Shown: piece by piece, positions 4,817 through 12,454 of the stretch | Numbering within the stretch: the stretch's first letter is position 1 | How the letters are laid out: each line of letters begins with the position of its first letter | Assembly (NCBI GenBank): GCA_030616665.1 | Contig: JAUWWX010000011.1 | Coordinates: 1-12,681, forward strand | Direction of reading: 5' to 3' | Origin: an archaeon | Lineage (GTDB): Archaea > Iainarchaeota > Iainarchaeia > Iainarchaeales > GCA-2688035 | DNA length: 12,681 nt | Notes under the pieces: generated by a model | What the model was told of the DNA's origin: nothing | Seen by the model: the letters and a program-made list of their open reading frames with translations, nothing else | Databases searched by the model: none | Position numbers and translations under genes: made by a program

Positions 4817-6694
4817 ATGCCAAGCAAAACCCTGGTAGTGGGCCTGACGAGAGACGCCAGCGGAAGAAAGCAGTACTGGAACAGTGACCTGGTTAGAAAG
4901 GCCTGTCTGCTTGCAGAAAAGGAGTTGGATACGCAAACCAGGCAGGGCAAAAAAGAGTTTGAACACGCTACAAGGATTGCAAAAAACCTTCTCGATTACG
5001 GGTTTGACAACACGACCATTGCAGCAGGCATTGTGCATGAGCTGGAAGAAAAGGCTGGAACCAGTGCAGAAAAGATTGCTTTGCTGCTGGGTAAAGAAGT
5101 TGAGTCAATTGTAACAGAGTACACAAAAATCAGGGAAATAGAAAAAAGAAACCTCGAAAAAATAAGCCGGGAAATGCTCTCAACGATTATCCTTGCCACG
5201 GCCAAGGACCTCAGGGCACTCTTCATAAAGATTGTAGCAAAGATTGAAACACTGCAGAGAAGTGAGGGGCTAAGCAAAAGCGAGTTGCACGCCGAAGCCA
5301 AAGGCGGCCTGCACATATATGCCCCTATTTGCCAAAAGCTCGGCTTGTACGAGTTGCAGGCCTTGCTTGAGGACAACAGCCTGAAAATAATGAAGCTCAA
5401 AGTGTACAACAGGATAAAGACCCTGCTTGGCAAAACCGGGGAAGAAAGGAACAGAGAAGTGGAAAAGGCCATTGCAGGGTTCTCGCAACTGATTGGAAGG
5501 AGGAGGAAGGGTGTTGTGCTATATGGCAGGGCAAAAAGCATTTACTCTATATATGAGAAGATACAACAGGGCAGGCGATTTGAAGAAATATACGACCTGC
5601 TTGGCATTAGGATGGTATGCAACAGCATAAGGGAATGCTATGAGCTGCTTGGAATAGTGCATAGTGAATACAAGACAGTGCCAAACCAGTTCACGGATTA
5701 TATCGCGAACCCAAAGAAAAATGGCTACAGAAGCATTCACACCGCGGTTTTTTGGGATAGTGTGCCAATTGAAGTGCAGATTAGGACATGGGAAATGCAC
5801 TACGAAGACGAAACAGGACTTGCATCGCATTGGCAGTACAAGCAGTACGCAGAAGACAGGTTTTTTGACAAAAAGCTTAGTTGGGTAAAGCAGCTTGTTG
5901 AATGGCACAGGGCATCCCAGGAAGACGGCAACCTAGTGCACAGCCTTAAGATGGGTTTTGACCAGAACAGGATATTTGTGTTCACACCAAAGCAGCAGGT
6001 TGTTGTTCTGCCAGAGGGGAGTTCACCAATAGACTTTGCCTTTGCCATTCACTCTGATTTGGGCAGGAAATGCCTAAAGGCAAAGGTTAATGGAAAAATC
6101 GTGCCCTTGTCTCACAATCTGGAAAATGCAGACCAGGTGGAAATAATTACAGGCAACCACGTTGAGATAAAAAGGCACTGGCTTAGCTTTGCAAAATCCC
6201 ACAAGGCGCAGGCGAAGATAAAGCAAAAGCTGGGTATAAAGCCTCCGAAAAAAAAGATGTTGCTTGGAAAAAAGACAGGGGTGCTTACAAGCGATACAAA
6301 TACAAGGATTGCAAAATGCTGCAATCCTGTTCCCGGCGATGAAATAGCGGGCGTGAGAACCACTAAGAGGAAAATAAGTGTTCACAGGGCAGGGTGCAGC
6401 AATGTTGGCAGCGTTCTCAAGGAAAAAAGGCTTAAAATAAATTGGGACATTGCAAAAAGAGATTACATTGTCGGGATTAAGGTAAAGGCAAGGGACAGCC
6501 CTGGGCTGTTGCCTGCAATCTTGAAAATCATCAGCAAAAGCAATGCTGCAATTAGTTCCACTGACGCGAAAACAAGCAAAAACAAGATCCTGCAATGCAG
6601 GTTCAATGTAAAAATCAAGAACATTGAGCAGCTGGACGGCATAATTGGCAAAATAGCAGGCTTGCCAACAGTATTTGAAGCAGGAAGGGAGTGA
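4817..6694 (+). CDS. rel: RelA/SpoT homologue, (p)ppGpp synthetase with degenerate hydrolase domain
   Basis: A 625-aa long-form RSH protein, unusual for an archaeon. Order: HD-type hydrolase-like domain (about 20-180), (p)ppGpp synthetase (about 225-345), TGS (about 388-450), conserved-cysteine/zinc domain (about 495-530) and ACT (about 550-620). The synthetase looks intact: GRAKSIYSIYEKI (237-249), YDLLGIR (259-265), NPKKNGYRSIHTAV (298-311) and EVQIRTWEMH (319-328). The hydrolase looks dead: the HD pair is His74-Glu75, the following ED pair reads EK, and the motif usually KLADRLHN reads KIVAKIET (139-146), losing Asp and Asn. The zinc motif has CCNPVPGD (501-508) plus His523 and Cys527. The ATG at 4817 has a Shine-Dalgarno GGAGTGG; a longer frame from 4697 overlaps tpiA and was rejected. 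It would make (p)ppGpp from ATP and GTP/GDP on starved ribosomes, by analogy with RelA. Confidence 0.95.
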   Translation: MPSKTLVVGLTRDASGRKQYWNSDLVRKACLLAEKELDTQTRQGKKEFEHATRIAKNLLDYGFDNTTIAAGIVHELEEKAGTSAEKIALLLGKEVESIVTEYTKIREIEKRNLEKISREMLSTIILATAKDLRALFIKIVAKIETLQRSEGLSKSELHAEAKGGLHIYAPICQKLGLYELQALLEDNSLKIMKLKVYNRIKTLLGKTGEERNREVEKAIAGFSQLIGRRRKGVVLYGRAKSIYSIYEKIQQGRRFEEIYDLLGIRMVCNSIRECYELLGIVHSEYKTVPNQFTDYIANPKKNGYRSIHTAVFWDSVPIEVQIRTWEMHYEDETGLASHWQYKQYAEDRFFDKKLSWVKQLVEWHRASQEDGNLVHSLKMGFDQNRIFVFTPKQQVVVLPEGSSPIDFAFAIHSDLGRKCLKAKVNGKIVPLSHNLENADQVEIITGNHVEIKRHWLSFAKSHKAQAKIKQKLGIKPPKKKMLLGKKTGVLTSDTNTRIAKCCNPVPGDEIAGVRTTKRKISVHRAGCSNVGSVLKEKRLKINWDIAKRDYIVGIKVKARDSPGLLPAILKIISKSNAAISSTDAKTSKNKILQCRFNVKIKNIEQLDGIIGKIAGLPTVFEAGRE

Positions 6695-6713
6695 CGAAAA
6701 AACAAAGCAAAAA

Positions 6714-6722
6714 GTATATTAA
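6714..6722 (+). promoter_or_regulatory. TATA box of the KaiC-like gene
   Basis: GTATATTAA lies in the 86-nt gap after the RSH stop. A start near 6744 would give a leader of about 37 nt with a Shine-Dalgarno GGAGTGA at 6767-6773, 7 nt before the ATG. Confidence 0.5.
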
Positions 6723-6780
6723 CCGTAGGGTCATTTATTGTTTAGAGAAAAACAATAATGGCAGTTGGAGTGAATCTTGA

Positions 6781-7527
6781 ATGGAAATTGAAAGGGTGAA
6801 AACAGGAATAAAGGGCTTGGATGAGCTGATGGAAGGGGGCCTCCCTGCTGGAAGAAGCGTTTTGATAAGCGGTGCCTGCGGAACAGGAAAAACCATTATG
6901 AGCATGGAGTACATTTACAGGGGCGCCTTAGAATACAGTGAGCCCGGTGTCTACGTTACCCTGGATGAAAGACCAAACCTCATAAGGGAGGACGTCATGA
7001 GGTTTGGGTGGGACTTGAAAAAGCTTGAGGGAAAAAACATGCTGAACATAGTTGATGGAAGCATTGCAAAGCTGGGTATGCCAAGCGAGGAAGAGTTTAG
7101 CTTGCCTGTAACAGGCTACGACGTTGACAAGCTACTGCTTGAAATAATGAGGATTATCAAAAGAATTGAGGCAAAGAGGGTTGTGATTGACAGCATTCCG
7201 GCTCTTGGCTTCAACTTGGAGAACCCAAGCGAGGTAAGGAAAGCAATTCTGAAGCTTAGCTACATGTTGATGAGAAGCGGGGTTACCAGTATTTTAATTT
7301 CAGAGATGCAAGAGGGCATGAACAAGTTTGGAAAGTACGGCGTTGAAGAATATGTCGTCGACGGAGTAATCGTCCTGCACTATATGGGTGTTGGCACGCA
7401 AAGCAACAGGACCCTGCACATAAGGAAAATGAGGGCCACAAAGCATAGCGAGGACTTGCACCCGCTTGAGATAAGCCAGAAAGGCATAATAGTCCACAAA
7501 ATAGAGGAAGAGTACGACGAAGTCTAA
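6781..7527 (+). CDS. KaiC/RAD55-like RecA-superfamily ATPase
   Basis: A 248-aa single-domain KaiC-like ATPase (COG0467 family) of the kind common in archaea. The start RVKTGIKGLDELMEGGLPAGRSVLISG is diagnostic. Walker A is GACGTGKT (31-38), with Cys where Ser/Glu is more common; the catalytic carboxylate is Glu63 in VTLDERP; Walker B is RVVIDS (133-138). The C-terminal part has LHIRKMRATKHSEDLHPLEI, the KaiC R-K-M-R pattern at the subunit interface. Relatives are linked to signalling, motility regulation, gas-vesicle control or recombination, so the role here is open. It has its own promoter and Shine-Dalgarno after RSH, and its TAA overlaps the TAG of the convergent lysS on the sequence CTAA. 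A single KaiC domain without the KaiA/B system means no clock function should be inferred. Confidence 0.9.
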   Translation: MEIERVKTGIKGLDELMEGGLPAGRSVLISGACGTGKTIMSMEYIYRGALEYSEPGVYVTLDERPNLIREDVMRFGWDLKKLEGKNMLNIVDGSIAKLGMPSEEEFSLPVTGYDVDKLLLEIMRIIKRIEAKRVVIDSIPALGFNLENPSEVRKAILKLSYMLMRSGVTSILISEMQEGMNKFGKYGVEEYVVDGVIVLHYMGVGTQSNRTLHIRKMRATKHSEDLHPLEISQKGIIVHKIEEEYDEV

Positions 7528-9116
7528 TTGGCTGCTTCCCTTAAACGAGCCAAGCACTTTTCTTTTCCCAGGGCAAGGATTAAGAGGCCTGCCCTTGGCC
7601 CTGACTCCTTTCCGGTTAGGGCAAGGTAGACCGCCTTGAACAGCTGTTTTGGCTTTAGGTTGTTTGACTTTGCAGTTTCAAAAATCATTTGCTGGATTTG
7701 CTCAGCATTGTCCTTTGGCTCAATTTCCTTGGCAAGTTTTGGCAAAAGCTTTCTTGCATCCTGCTCCATTGATGTTTTCTCCCTTTTGGACAGCTTTTCA
7801 AGGAAGGAAAGTTTGAGTTCTTTGGGAGCGTATTTTTCAACCCATTCCCTGGCCTTCTCAATCCCTTCAACAAGGCGTGACCTCTCTTCCTTTCCAAGTC
7901 GTTTGCTGATTAAACCTGCGCTAGACAGCTTTTTAATCAACATCCCGTTGTCATCAAAGAGTTGAACAAGTGAGGCTATAGTAGAGTAATCAACCTGCAC
8001 GGGAGAAATCTCTCGCCCCTTAACCCTTGAATAGAGAACCAACTTGTTGCCTTTCTCTGAAACCGCCCTGTCAAATTCCAACTCCAAATTTGGAACATCT
8101 TTCCAAGAGAAACTCCTGCTTTTCATTATTCTTTTCATGAAGAGATGCTTAAGGGTCTCAGGTCTTGCAACTTGCAGCCAGTCCTTTGGGTAAATCACGT
8201 TCCCAAGAGACGCACTCATTTTCTTGCCATCAACCATTAAGTGTTCGTAAAAGATTGGAACAGGCATTGGAAATTTAAGAATTTTTTCACAAATCTCTGC
8301 ATTAACCCAAAAGGCGCTGTTTTTTGCCTCATACTCCTTGCCTGCACCCTCACTGCAAACAGCCCAGCGCTTCCATTGCGCAGCCCACTCGCTTTTCCAC
8401 ACAAGCTTTCCGTTTCCCCCTCCTAAATCTGCTTTGCCCTCAAATCCACAGCCCCTTGCAACGGTTTTCTCAAAACGGTAGTCCTGGCACTTGTACTCAA
8501 GGTTCAAGCCCTCGGTTTTTGTCAAAACCGTTGTTTGCAATTTTCCACATTCTTCACAAATTGGCTTCCAAGGAGCCCACCGCTCTTCAACCTTTGAATC
8601 CTGTTTGCTTTCAATTATTTGCTTTACCTTTTCAGAATTCTTTAAGAGGGCTTCAACACTGTCAGTGAAATTTCCCTTTTTGTACTCTTCCCTCATTGAA
8701 AAAACCTTTGGCTTTGAAAACAAAAACCCGTCCAAAACCTCAAAAAAAGCTGAAACAAAGTGTTCTGCGTATGATTTGTGGCAGCCAAATGGGTCTGGGA
8801 CATCACTGACAGGCATTCCGATGAATTCCTCAAATTTTTGCGGCACGCCTTTCGGAACCTTTCTAAGAGGATCCATATCCTCTGTAACGTAAATGAAGTC
8901 GTGTTTAAAGCCCTCTTTTTGCAAAGCCCTGCTTACCGCTTCGCCCCTTATAAGGTCACTCAACCTTCCAATATGCAGCACACCGGAAAGGGAACTACTG
9001 CTTTTAACAGACCATTTTTTTATTTTTGGCAAAGGCTCTTTGATGAAGAAAAAGTTTTTTCTGTTTTTTATTTCCCCGGCAATCCTTTCAGCCCAGAAAA
9101 CATTCTCTTCCGCCAT
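7524..9116 (-). CDS. lysS: Lysyl-tRNA synthetase, class I
   Basis: Charges tRNA-Lys with lysine; the class I form is typical of archaea and a few bacteria. Length 530 aa, normal for the family. The Rossmann fold carries the HIGH motif as LHIGR (47-51) and the KMSKS motif as KMSAS (299-303). A zinc region lies between, with Cys187 and Cys190 (CEECGKL) and Cys210 and Cys223 (around YKCQDYRF and RGCGFEG). Then comes GGGNGKLVWKSEWAAQWKRW, the family's lysine-site segment. The alpha-helical C-terminus (about 350-530) is the anticodon-binding cage. I start at ATG 9116 (MAEENVFWAERIAGEI), which matches family N-termini and has GGAAGG about 9 nt upstream; an ATG at 9167 would overlap the upstream gene. 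The stop overlaps that of the convergent KaiC-like gene. Identification is secure. Confidence 0.96.
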   Translation of the reverse strand: MAEENVFWAERIAGEIKNRKNFFFIKEPLPKIKKWSVKSSSSLSGVLHIGRLSDLIRGEAVSRALQKEGFKHDFIYVTEDMDPLRKVPKGVPQKFEEFIGMPVSDVPDPFGCHKSYAEHFVSAFFEVLDGFLFSKPKVFSMREEYKKGNFTDSVEALLKNSEKVKQIIESKQDSKVEERWAPWKPICEECGKLQTTVLTKTEGLNLEYKCQDYRFEKTVARGCGFEGKADLGGGNGKLVWKSEWAAQWKRWAVCSEGAGKEYEAKNSAFWVNAEICEKILKFPMPVPIFYEHLMVDGKKMSASLGNVIYPKDWLQVARPETLKHLFMKRIMKSRSFSWKDVPNLELEFDRAVSEKGNKLVLYSRVKGREISPVQVDYSTIASLVQLFDDNGMLIKKLSSAGLISKRLGKEERSRLVEGIEKAREWVEKYAPKELKLSFLEKLSKREKTSMEQDARKLLPKLAKEIEPKDNAEQIQQMIFETAKSNNLKPKQLFKAVYLALTGKESGPRAGLLILALGKEKCLARLREAAN

Positions 9117-9153
9117 AAAAAAGAACCTTCCCAAAAACTCATTAAAAGGCTTC

Positions 9154-11475
9154 TTATTTCTTTCCAAAAACGCTTAAAGGGCTTTCCTTTTTCTTTCTGA
9201 CGCTGGGCAGCTTAAAGCCCAAAAGCGGTGGCTTGCCCTTTTTCCAGAATTGCCACTTTGGCTTTTCGGGCTTCTTTTTCGGGCCAAGCCTGGATGGCTT
9301 TTCAGGTCTCTTCCCCAAGCCAATCTTGGCTTCCTTCTTTGGCAGGCCTAAGCCCTTTGCCTTGCCCCTTCCCTTTTTCAAAACAACCAGAACAACAAGG
9401 ACCGCTGAGATGACTGCAACCGAAATAGCGACAAAGACAAGAAAGTCCGTTGAAATCCCTATGCCGGAAACAGCTGTTTCAGTTGGCAGCATTATTGGCG
9501 GGGCAACAAACTTGTTTATTACATTGTCTTCAATCATGGAATCGGCCTGCTGCTGGCTCAAATCCTCTTTTAATGCGTAAACAAGGTTTCTTTTCTTGTA
9601 CTGGGTTCTCGTCAAAGCAAACGAAAGCTTTGGGTCGTCATACAAGACAGTAAAGGAAACATTTGAGTCAACCTCTGATGCATACTCTGCGAATTGCTTT
9701 GGGACAACCTCAATTATTTGCATTACTAAGTCGTTGGCGTTGCTGTCCTTCAGGATGTTCACGTCAAGGGAGAACGAAACGACAATCAGGGGCTTATAAT
9801 AGGTTGAGTTGCCATCCACGACCTTTAAAATCTCAAGTTTTCGTTTGGGTTGATACTTTTCAATGAAGCGTTGCGCCTGCTGCTTTGCAGTTCCACCGAT
9901 TCCAGCTGCGTCAAGCAGGATGCCAACCTGCTCCCTGTTGAAAATGAAGTCGGCTGTTTTGTAAACCGAAGTAGCGACAATGTCTTGCGACTGCTTGTAC
10001 GAAAGTATTGCTTGGGCAAGCAGCATCTTGGCATCGGTCTCGTTTTCCAGGCCCGGCAACTGAGCAAGAGTGATTGCCTCAGCCAGGTTTGCGTCGCCCT
10101 CCTCAATAAGCCTTCTTTCTTTTTCTGAGAGAATCGCCTTTCCCTCAAGTTCCCACTTCACATCCAGGGCATCCTGCCTGGCTGCGAAGGTATCTTGAAT
10201 TGCAGCATTGAGGTCAACCACGCTCTCAAACGCGTTCAGCACATAAAGGGTTTGGGTTGCCTCGGTTGTGTTGCCTGCCATGTCAACAACCTCAACCTTA
10301 AGCTTTTTCTGTCCGTTTTCAACGCTAAAACTGTTCCACTGCAGGCTATAAAGGCCATTTTCGTCTTCTTCGGCTGTTCCTATGTCAGCCCACGTTGTTC
10401 CCTCCTTTACAAAAAATTTGGCTGGGTGGATGCCGCTTTTAAAGCTGCCTTTGTCCTCGACCCTTACCTCTAATTGGATTGTTTCGCTTACCCTGTCATT
10501 GTATTTTGGTGTAACAAAGTTTGCAGCAGGTTTTGTCACGTCATAAATGAACCTTTTTTCCTGGCTGCAGTCGTCTCTCAAAAACTCTTCGGCTTTCAAG
10601 TCAAAGTCAATGTAGCCCTCTTCTATTGCTGAAAGGCCAAAGCTTTCGTTCCAGTCAAGAAAGGGTTCCTTGCCCTCAAAAAAGACGCGCTGGCTTCCAT
10701 CCGGCAGCATTGCCTTCAGGGTGCTCCTATAAATTTTGCCATCGCATGCTATGCTGAGCAGCAGCTGTTCTTCGTCATCCGACAATTCACCAGAAAAATC
10801 AATGGCCAGGTCACACTTTGCAACTGTTGAGACAAAAGCCTCGTTGCTTGTAAGCCCGACCAGGCCGGCGTTGTCAAGCGCCCTTACTATATAATGGTAG
10901 GTTGTGCTCTGCGCAAGGTCGTTTGTGTCAATAAAAGAGGTTGTTGTGCCAGAAACAGTTACATAAATTGGCGTGTCCCTCGGGGTAAAGCCTGTCATCA
11001 GCTTCATGTAAATCTCATACTCCTTTACTCCGCTTGCATCGTCTTCAGCGGCAACCCAGGTTATCTCAATTGTGCCGTCAGATTTTGCCTCAGCAGAAAG
11101 AGCAGGCCACGACGGCCAGACAGGGCTCTCAACATCCAGTTTGATGTGGTAAGTGGTTGTATCACTTTCCACTGCCCCAACAGCCTTAATGTTGAAGTAG
11201 TAATCGCCACTAGTTATCTTCTGCGGCGGGTAAACACTTGTGTTCTCCGTGCAGTGCTCATCATCAACCGGAACCTCCTTTTCGCTGCTCTCAGCCAAAA
11301 TGTAACAGTATTTGACCGCACCCTCAACAGCTTCCCACCTAAAGTCCATTGGCATGCTGGCCCACTCGCCTTCGGGGTGGGTAGCGCTTGTAACAACTGG
11401 GGCGTCCAAGGCAAAGGCTGTAGGGAGCAGCAAAAAAAGGACCGCAACCAAAATGAGCTTTTGCGCAGCACGCAT
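9154..11475 (-). CDS. Secreted, membrane-anchored protein with fibronectin/Ig-like domains
   Basis: A 773-aa cell-surface protein of unknown function. Residues 1-22 form a Sec signal peptide (MRAAQKLILVAVLFLLLPTA, cleavage probably after the A-F-A at 20-22). Then come two fibronectin-III-like modules (roughly 24-115 and 118-220, the second with EITWVAAEDDASGVKEYEIY), a beta-rich region with several Cys, and an Ig-like module from about 315 (DVTKPAANFVTPKYNDRVSE). A helical region (about 430-560) and another beta-rich region (about 565-660) follow. One membrane helix spans about 676-699. The last 74 residues are a Lys/Arg/Pro-rich cytoplasmic tail. I chose the ATG at 11475 because the signal peptide begins there and a TATA about 26 nt upstream predicts a leaderless mRNA; an upstream in-frame start at 11520 is less likely. 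It lies 37 nt before lysS on the same strand. Confidence 0.85.
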   Translation of the reverse strand: MRAAQKLILVAVLFLLLPTAFALDAPVVTSATHPEGEWASMPMDFRWEAVEGAVKYCYILAESSEKEVPVDDEHCTENTSVYPPQKITSGDYYFNIKAVGAVESDTTTYHIKLDVESPVWPSWPALSAEAKSDGTIEITWVAAEDDASGVKEYEIYMKLMTGFTPRDTPIYVTVSGTTTSFIDTNDLAQSTTYHYIVRALDNAGLVGLTSNEAFVSTVAKCDLAIDFSGELSDDEEQLLLSIACDGKIYRSTLKAMLPDGSQRVFFEGKEPFLDWNESFGLSAIEEGYIDFDLKAEEFLRDDCSQEKRFIYDVTKPAANFVTPKYNDRVSETIQLEVRVEDKGSFKSGIHPAKFFVKEGTTWADIGTAEEDENGLYSLQWNSFSVENGQKKLKVEVVDMAGNTTEATQTLYVLNAFESVVDLNAAIQDTFAARQDALDVKWELEGKAILSEKERRLIEEGDANLAEAITLAQLPGLENETDAKMLLAQAILSYKQSQDIVATSVYKTADFIFNREQVGILLDAAGIGGTAKQQAQRFIEKYQPKRKLEILKVVDGNSTYYKPLIVVSFSLDVNILKDSNANDLVMQIIEVVPKQFAEYASEVDSNVSFTVLYDDPKLSFALTRTQYKKRNLVYALKEDLSQQQADSMIEDNVINKFVAPPIMLPTETAVSGIGISTDFLVFVAISVAVISAVLVVLVVLKKGRGKAKGLGLPKKEAKIGLGKRPEKPSRLGPKKKPEKPKWQFWKKGKPPLLGFKLPSVRKKKESPLSVFGKK

Positions 11476-11497
11476 TCGTAAAAAATAGGGCACAAAA

Positions 11498-11506
11498 TAA
11501 TTTAAA
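11498..11506 (-). promoter_or_regulatory. TATA box of the surface-protein gene
   Basis: On the minus strand TTTAAATTA is centred about 27 nt before the ATG at 11475, predicting a leaderless or near-leaderless transcript. It lies just past the NUDIX stop codon (11513). Confidence 0.55.
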
Positions 11507-11512
11507 GGGAAT

Positions 11513-11965
11513 TCAATCAAGCCTAATTTTTCCCTCTTTTATCTGAGAAAATAACTGCACAAGGTTTATTGTAATGTTTTCAGGCATGTTTTCCAACGAA
11601 AACCACTTCCACTCAGAAATCTTGTGGGGCTCCATTGCCTTTGGTTCTCCCTGGACAATTTTTGCTTCAACAATTGGGTTAACCCAGTGCTGCTTCTCGT
11701 CAGGAATTATGTGGTCAATTACTTTCACAAGCCTTACAGGCTCAACATCAATGCCTGCTTCCTCTTTGGCTTCCCTGACAGCGCAGTCAAAAAGCCTTTC
11801 TCCAAACTCTATGCCGCCACCAGGAAAGGTCCACTTGCCTGGCTCGTTCCTAGCATTTTCAGTGCGAAGGCCAAGCAAGAATTCGCCCTTTGCATTTCGG
11901 ACCATTACTCCCACTCCAACACCCACAAAATCAACACCTGGCTTGCCCAAATTTGTTTCTGCCAC
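11513..11965 (-). CDS. NUDIX hydrolase
   Basis: Hydrolyses a nucleoside diphosphate linked to another group; the substrate is unknown. The full Nudix box is present in GGIEFGERLFDCAVREAKEE followed by AGI: the G-x5-E-x7-R-E-U-x-E-E-x-G-U rule is met, with the R-E-A-K-E-E metal-binding core. Length about 150 aa is typical. The segment NARNEPGKWTFPGGGIEFGE resembles MutT/ADP-ribose-type members. No ATG exists; of three in-frame GTG codons (11977, 11974, 11965) I favour 11965 (MAETNLGKPGVDF), since a GGGTGA Shine-Dalgarno at 11978-11983 is too close to the first two. The gene starts about 21 nt after the cupin stop and is probably co-transcribed with it. A role in removing damaged nucleotides or (p)ppGpp is conceivable but not shown. 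Confidence 0.92.
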   Translation of the reverse strand: MAETNLGKPGVDFVGVGVGVMVRNAKGEFLLGLRTENARNEPGKWTFPGGGIEFGERLFDCAVREAKEEAGIDVEPVRLVKVIDHIIPDEKQHWVNPIVEAKIVQGEPKAMEPHKISEWKWFSLENMPENITINLVQLFSQIKEGKIRLD

Positions 11966-11986
11966 GCAAAACACCACTCACCCTTT

Positions 11987-12340
11987 TTATTCAAGCCACT
12001 CAGTATCCTCACGGTAGTTGGCTTTTGTAACAAGCAACAACAATCCTTTTCGACCGCTTTTGACTTTGTGAAGCTCGTCTGGAGCCACGGTAAAAACGAC
12101 GCCAGGGTGCATTTTTATAGTTTGTTTTCCGGATTGCACAGACCCTGAACCAGCAAGAACATATTCTAATTCAGTTTGGCCCTTATGATAATGAGGCCTT
12201 ATAGTTGTGTTAGGCGGGATGTGTACAAACTGAACTTTGCCGGTCTTGCCAGCTTGGTTGTCGACTTCCATAAATACTTTTCGGGAGTATCCATGCCTTG
12301 TATCTTGCCATTTCAATTTTGAAGGTTTTATACAAAGCAT
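11987..12340 (-). CDS. Small cupin-domain protein
   Basis: A 117-aa single-domain cupin beta-barrel of unknown substrate. Motif 1 reads RPHYHKGQTELEYVLAGSG, giving metal ligands His50, His52 and Glu57. Motif 2 reads PGVVFTVAPDELHKV with His91. All four usual ligands are present, so it is probably a metal-binding enzyme (isomerase, dioxygenase or sugar-modifying) or a sensor. Upstream of the NUDIX gene with about 21 nt between, it likely shares a transcript. The start is uncertain. The ATG at 12340 is inside a TATA-like TTTTAAAT (12339-12346, minus), so a promoter there would start transcription near 12318 and favour the TTG at 12316 (109 aa). Alternatively transcription enters from farther up. 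It lies 25 nt downstream of the tRNA-Phe gene on the same strand. Confidence 0.85.
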   Translation of the reverse strand: MLCIKPSKLKWQDTRHGYSRKVFMEVDNQAGKTGKVQFVHIPPNTTIRPHYHKGQTELEYVLAGSGSVQSGKQTIKMHPGVVFTVAPDELHKVKSGRKGLLLLVTKANYREDTEWLE

Positions 12341-12356
12341 TTAAAACCCCTTTAAC

Positions 12357-12363
12357 AAAAAAA
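12357..12363 (-). terminator. Oligo-T terminator of tRNA-Phe
   Basis: Seven T residues on the minus strand begin two bases after the discriminator A (12365). This is the usual archaeal oligo-T stop for a stable RNA. No CCA is encoded, so the CCA end must be added enzymatically. Confidence 0.6.
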
Positions 12364-12394
12364 TTGGAGCCGGCGGGATTTGAACCCGCGACAC

Positions 12395-12425
12395 TAACCG
12401 TGAAGCAACGAACTGTTAGCTTCAC
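12395..12425 (-). other. tRNA-Phe intron 4 (43/44), 31 nt
   Basis: Canonical bulge-helix-bulge. The central helix is ACCG (12431-12428) with CGGT (12400-12397); bulges are TG|G (12427-12425) and TA|G (12396-12394). The intron helix is TGAAGC/GCTTCA (12424-12419 with 12406-12401). Outer pairs A12432-T12393, C12433-G12392 and G12434-T12391 (wobble) use bases belonging to intron 3. Confidence 0.87.
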
Positions 12426-12431
12426 CACGGT

Positions 12432-12447
12432 TGCTGCCCAGCTGGAA
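12432..12447 (-). other. tRNA-Phe intron 3 (canonical 37/38 site), 16 nt
   Basis: Placed by the need for a seven-base anticodon loop and by the usual archaeal 37/38 position. The motif is relaxed: the central helix would be CTGA (12453-12450) with GCAG (12437-12434), three pairs plus an A-G mismatch, and the tiny intron has only a 2-3 bp helix. An alternative cut one base later at each end would leave T instead of A at position 38. The intron is certain to exist, since the exons do not fit otherwise, but its borders are less sure than the other three. Confidence 0.72.
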
Positions 12448-12454
12448 CTTCAGC

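Noticed and set aside
4735..4950. 72-residue N-terminal extension of triosephosphate isomerase
   Set aside because: It is the antisense of the RSH N-terminal coding region and its promoter. The MELTLPVLFVNFKTY start is typical of the family.
6781..7527. Circadian clock function for the KaiC-like gene
   Set aside because: It has a single ATPase domain and no KaiA or KaiB nearby; archaeal single-domain members have other roles.
8778..9200. Plus-strand open frames opposite lysS
   Set aside because: They have Phe/Lys-rich biased composition from the complementary strand, and lysS is unmistakable there.
12442..12448. tRNA-Gly reading with anticodon TCC in loop GTTCCAG
   Set aside because: The flanking bases do not form an anticodon stem, and the Phe solution restores every stem with canonical splice motifs.
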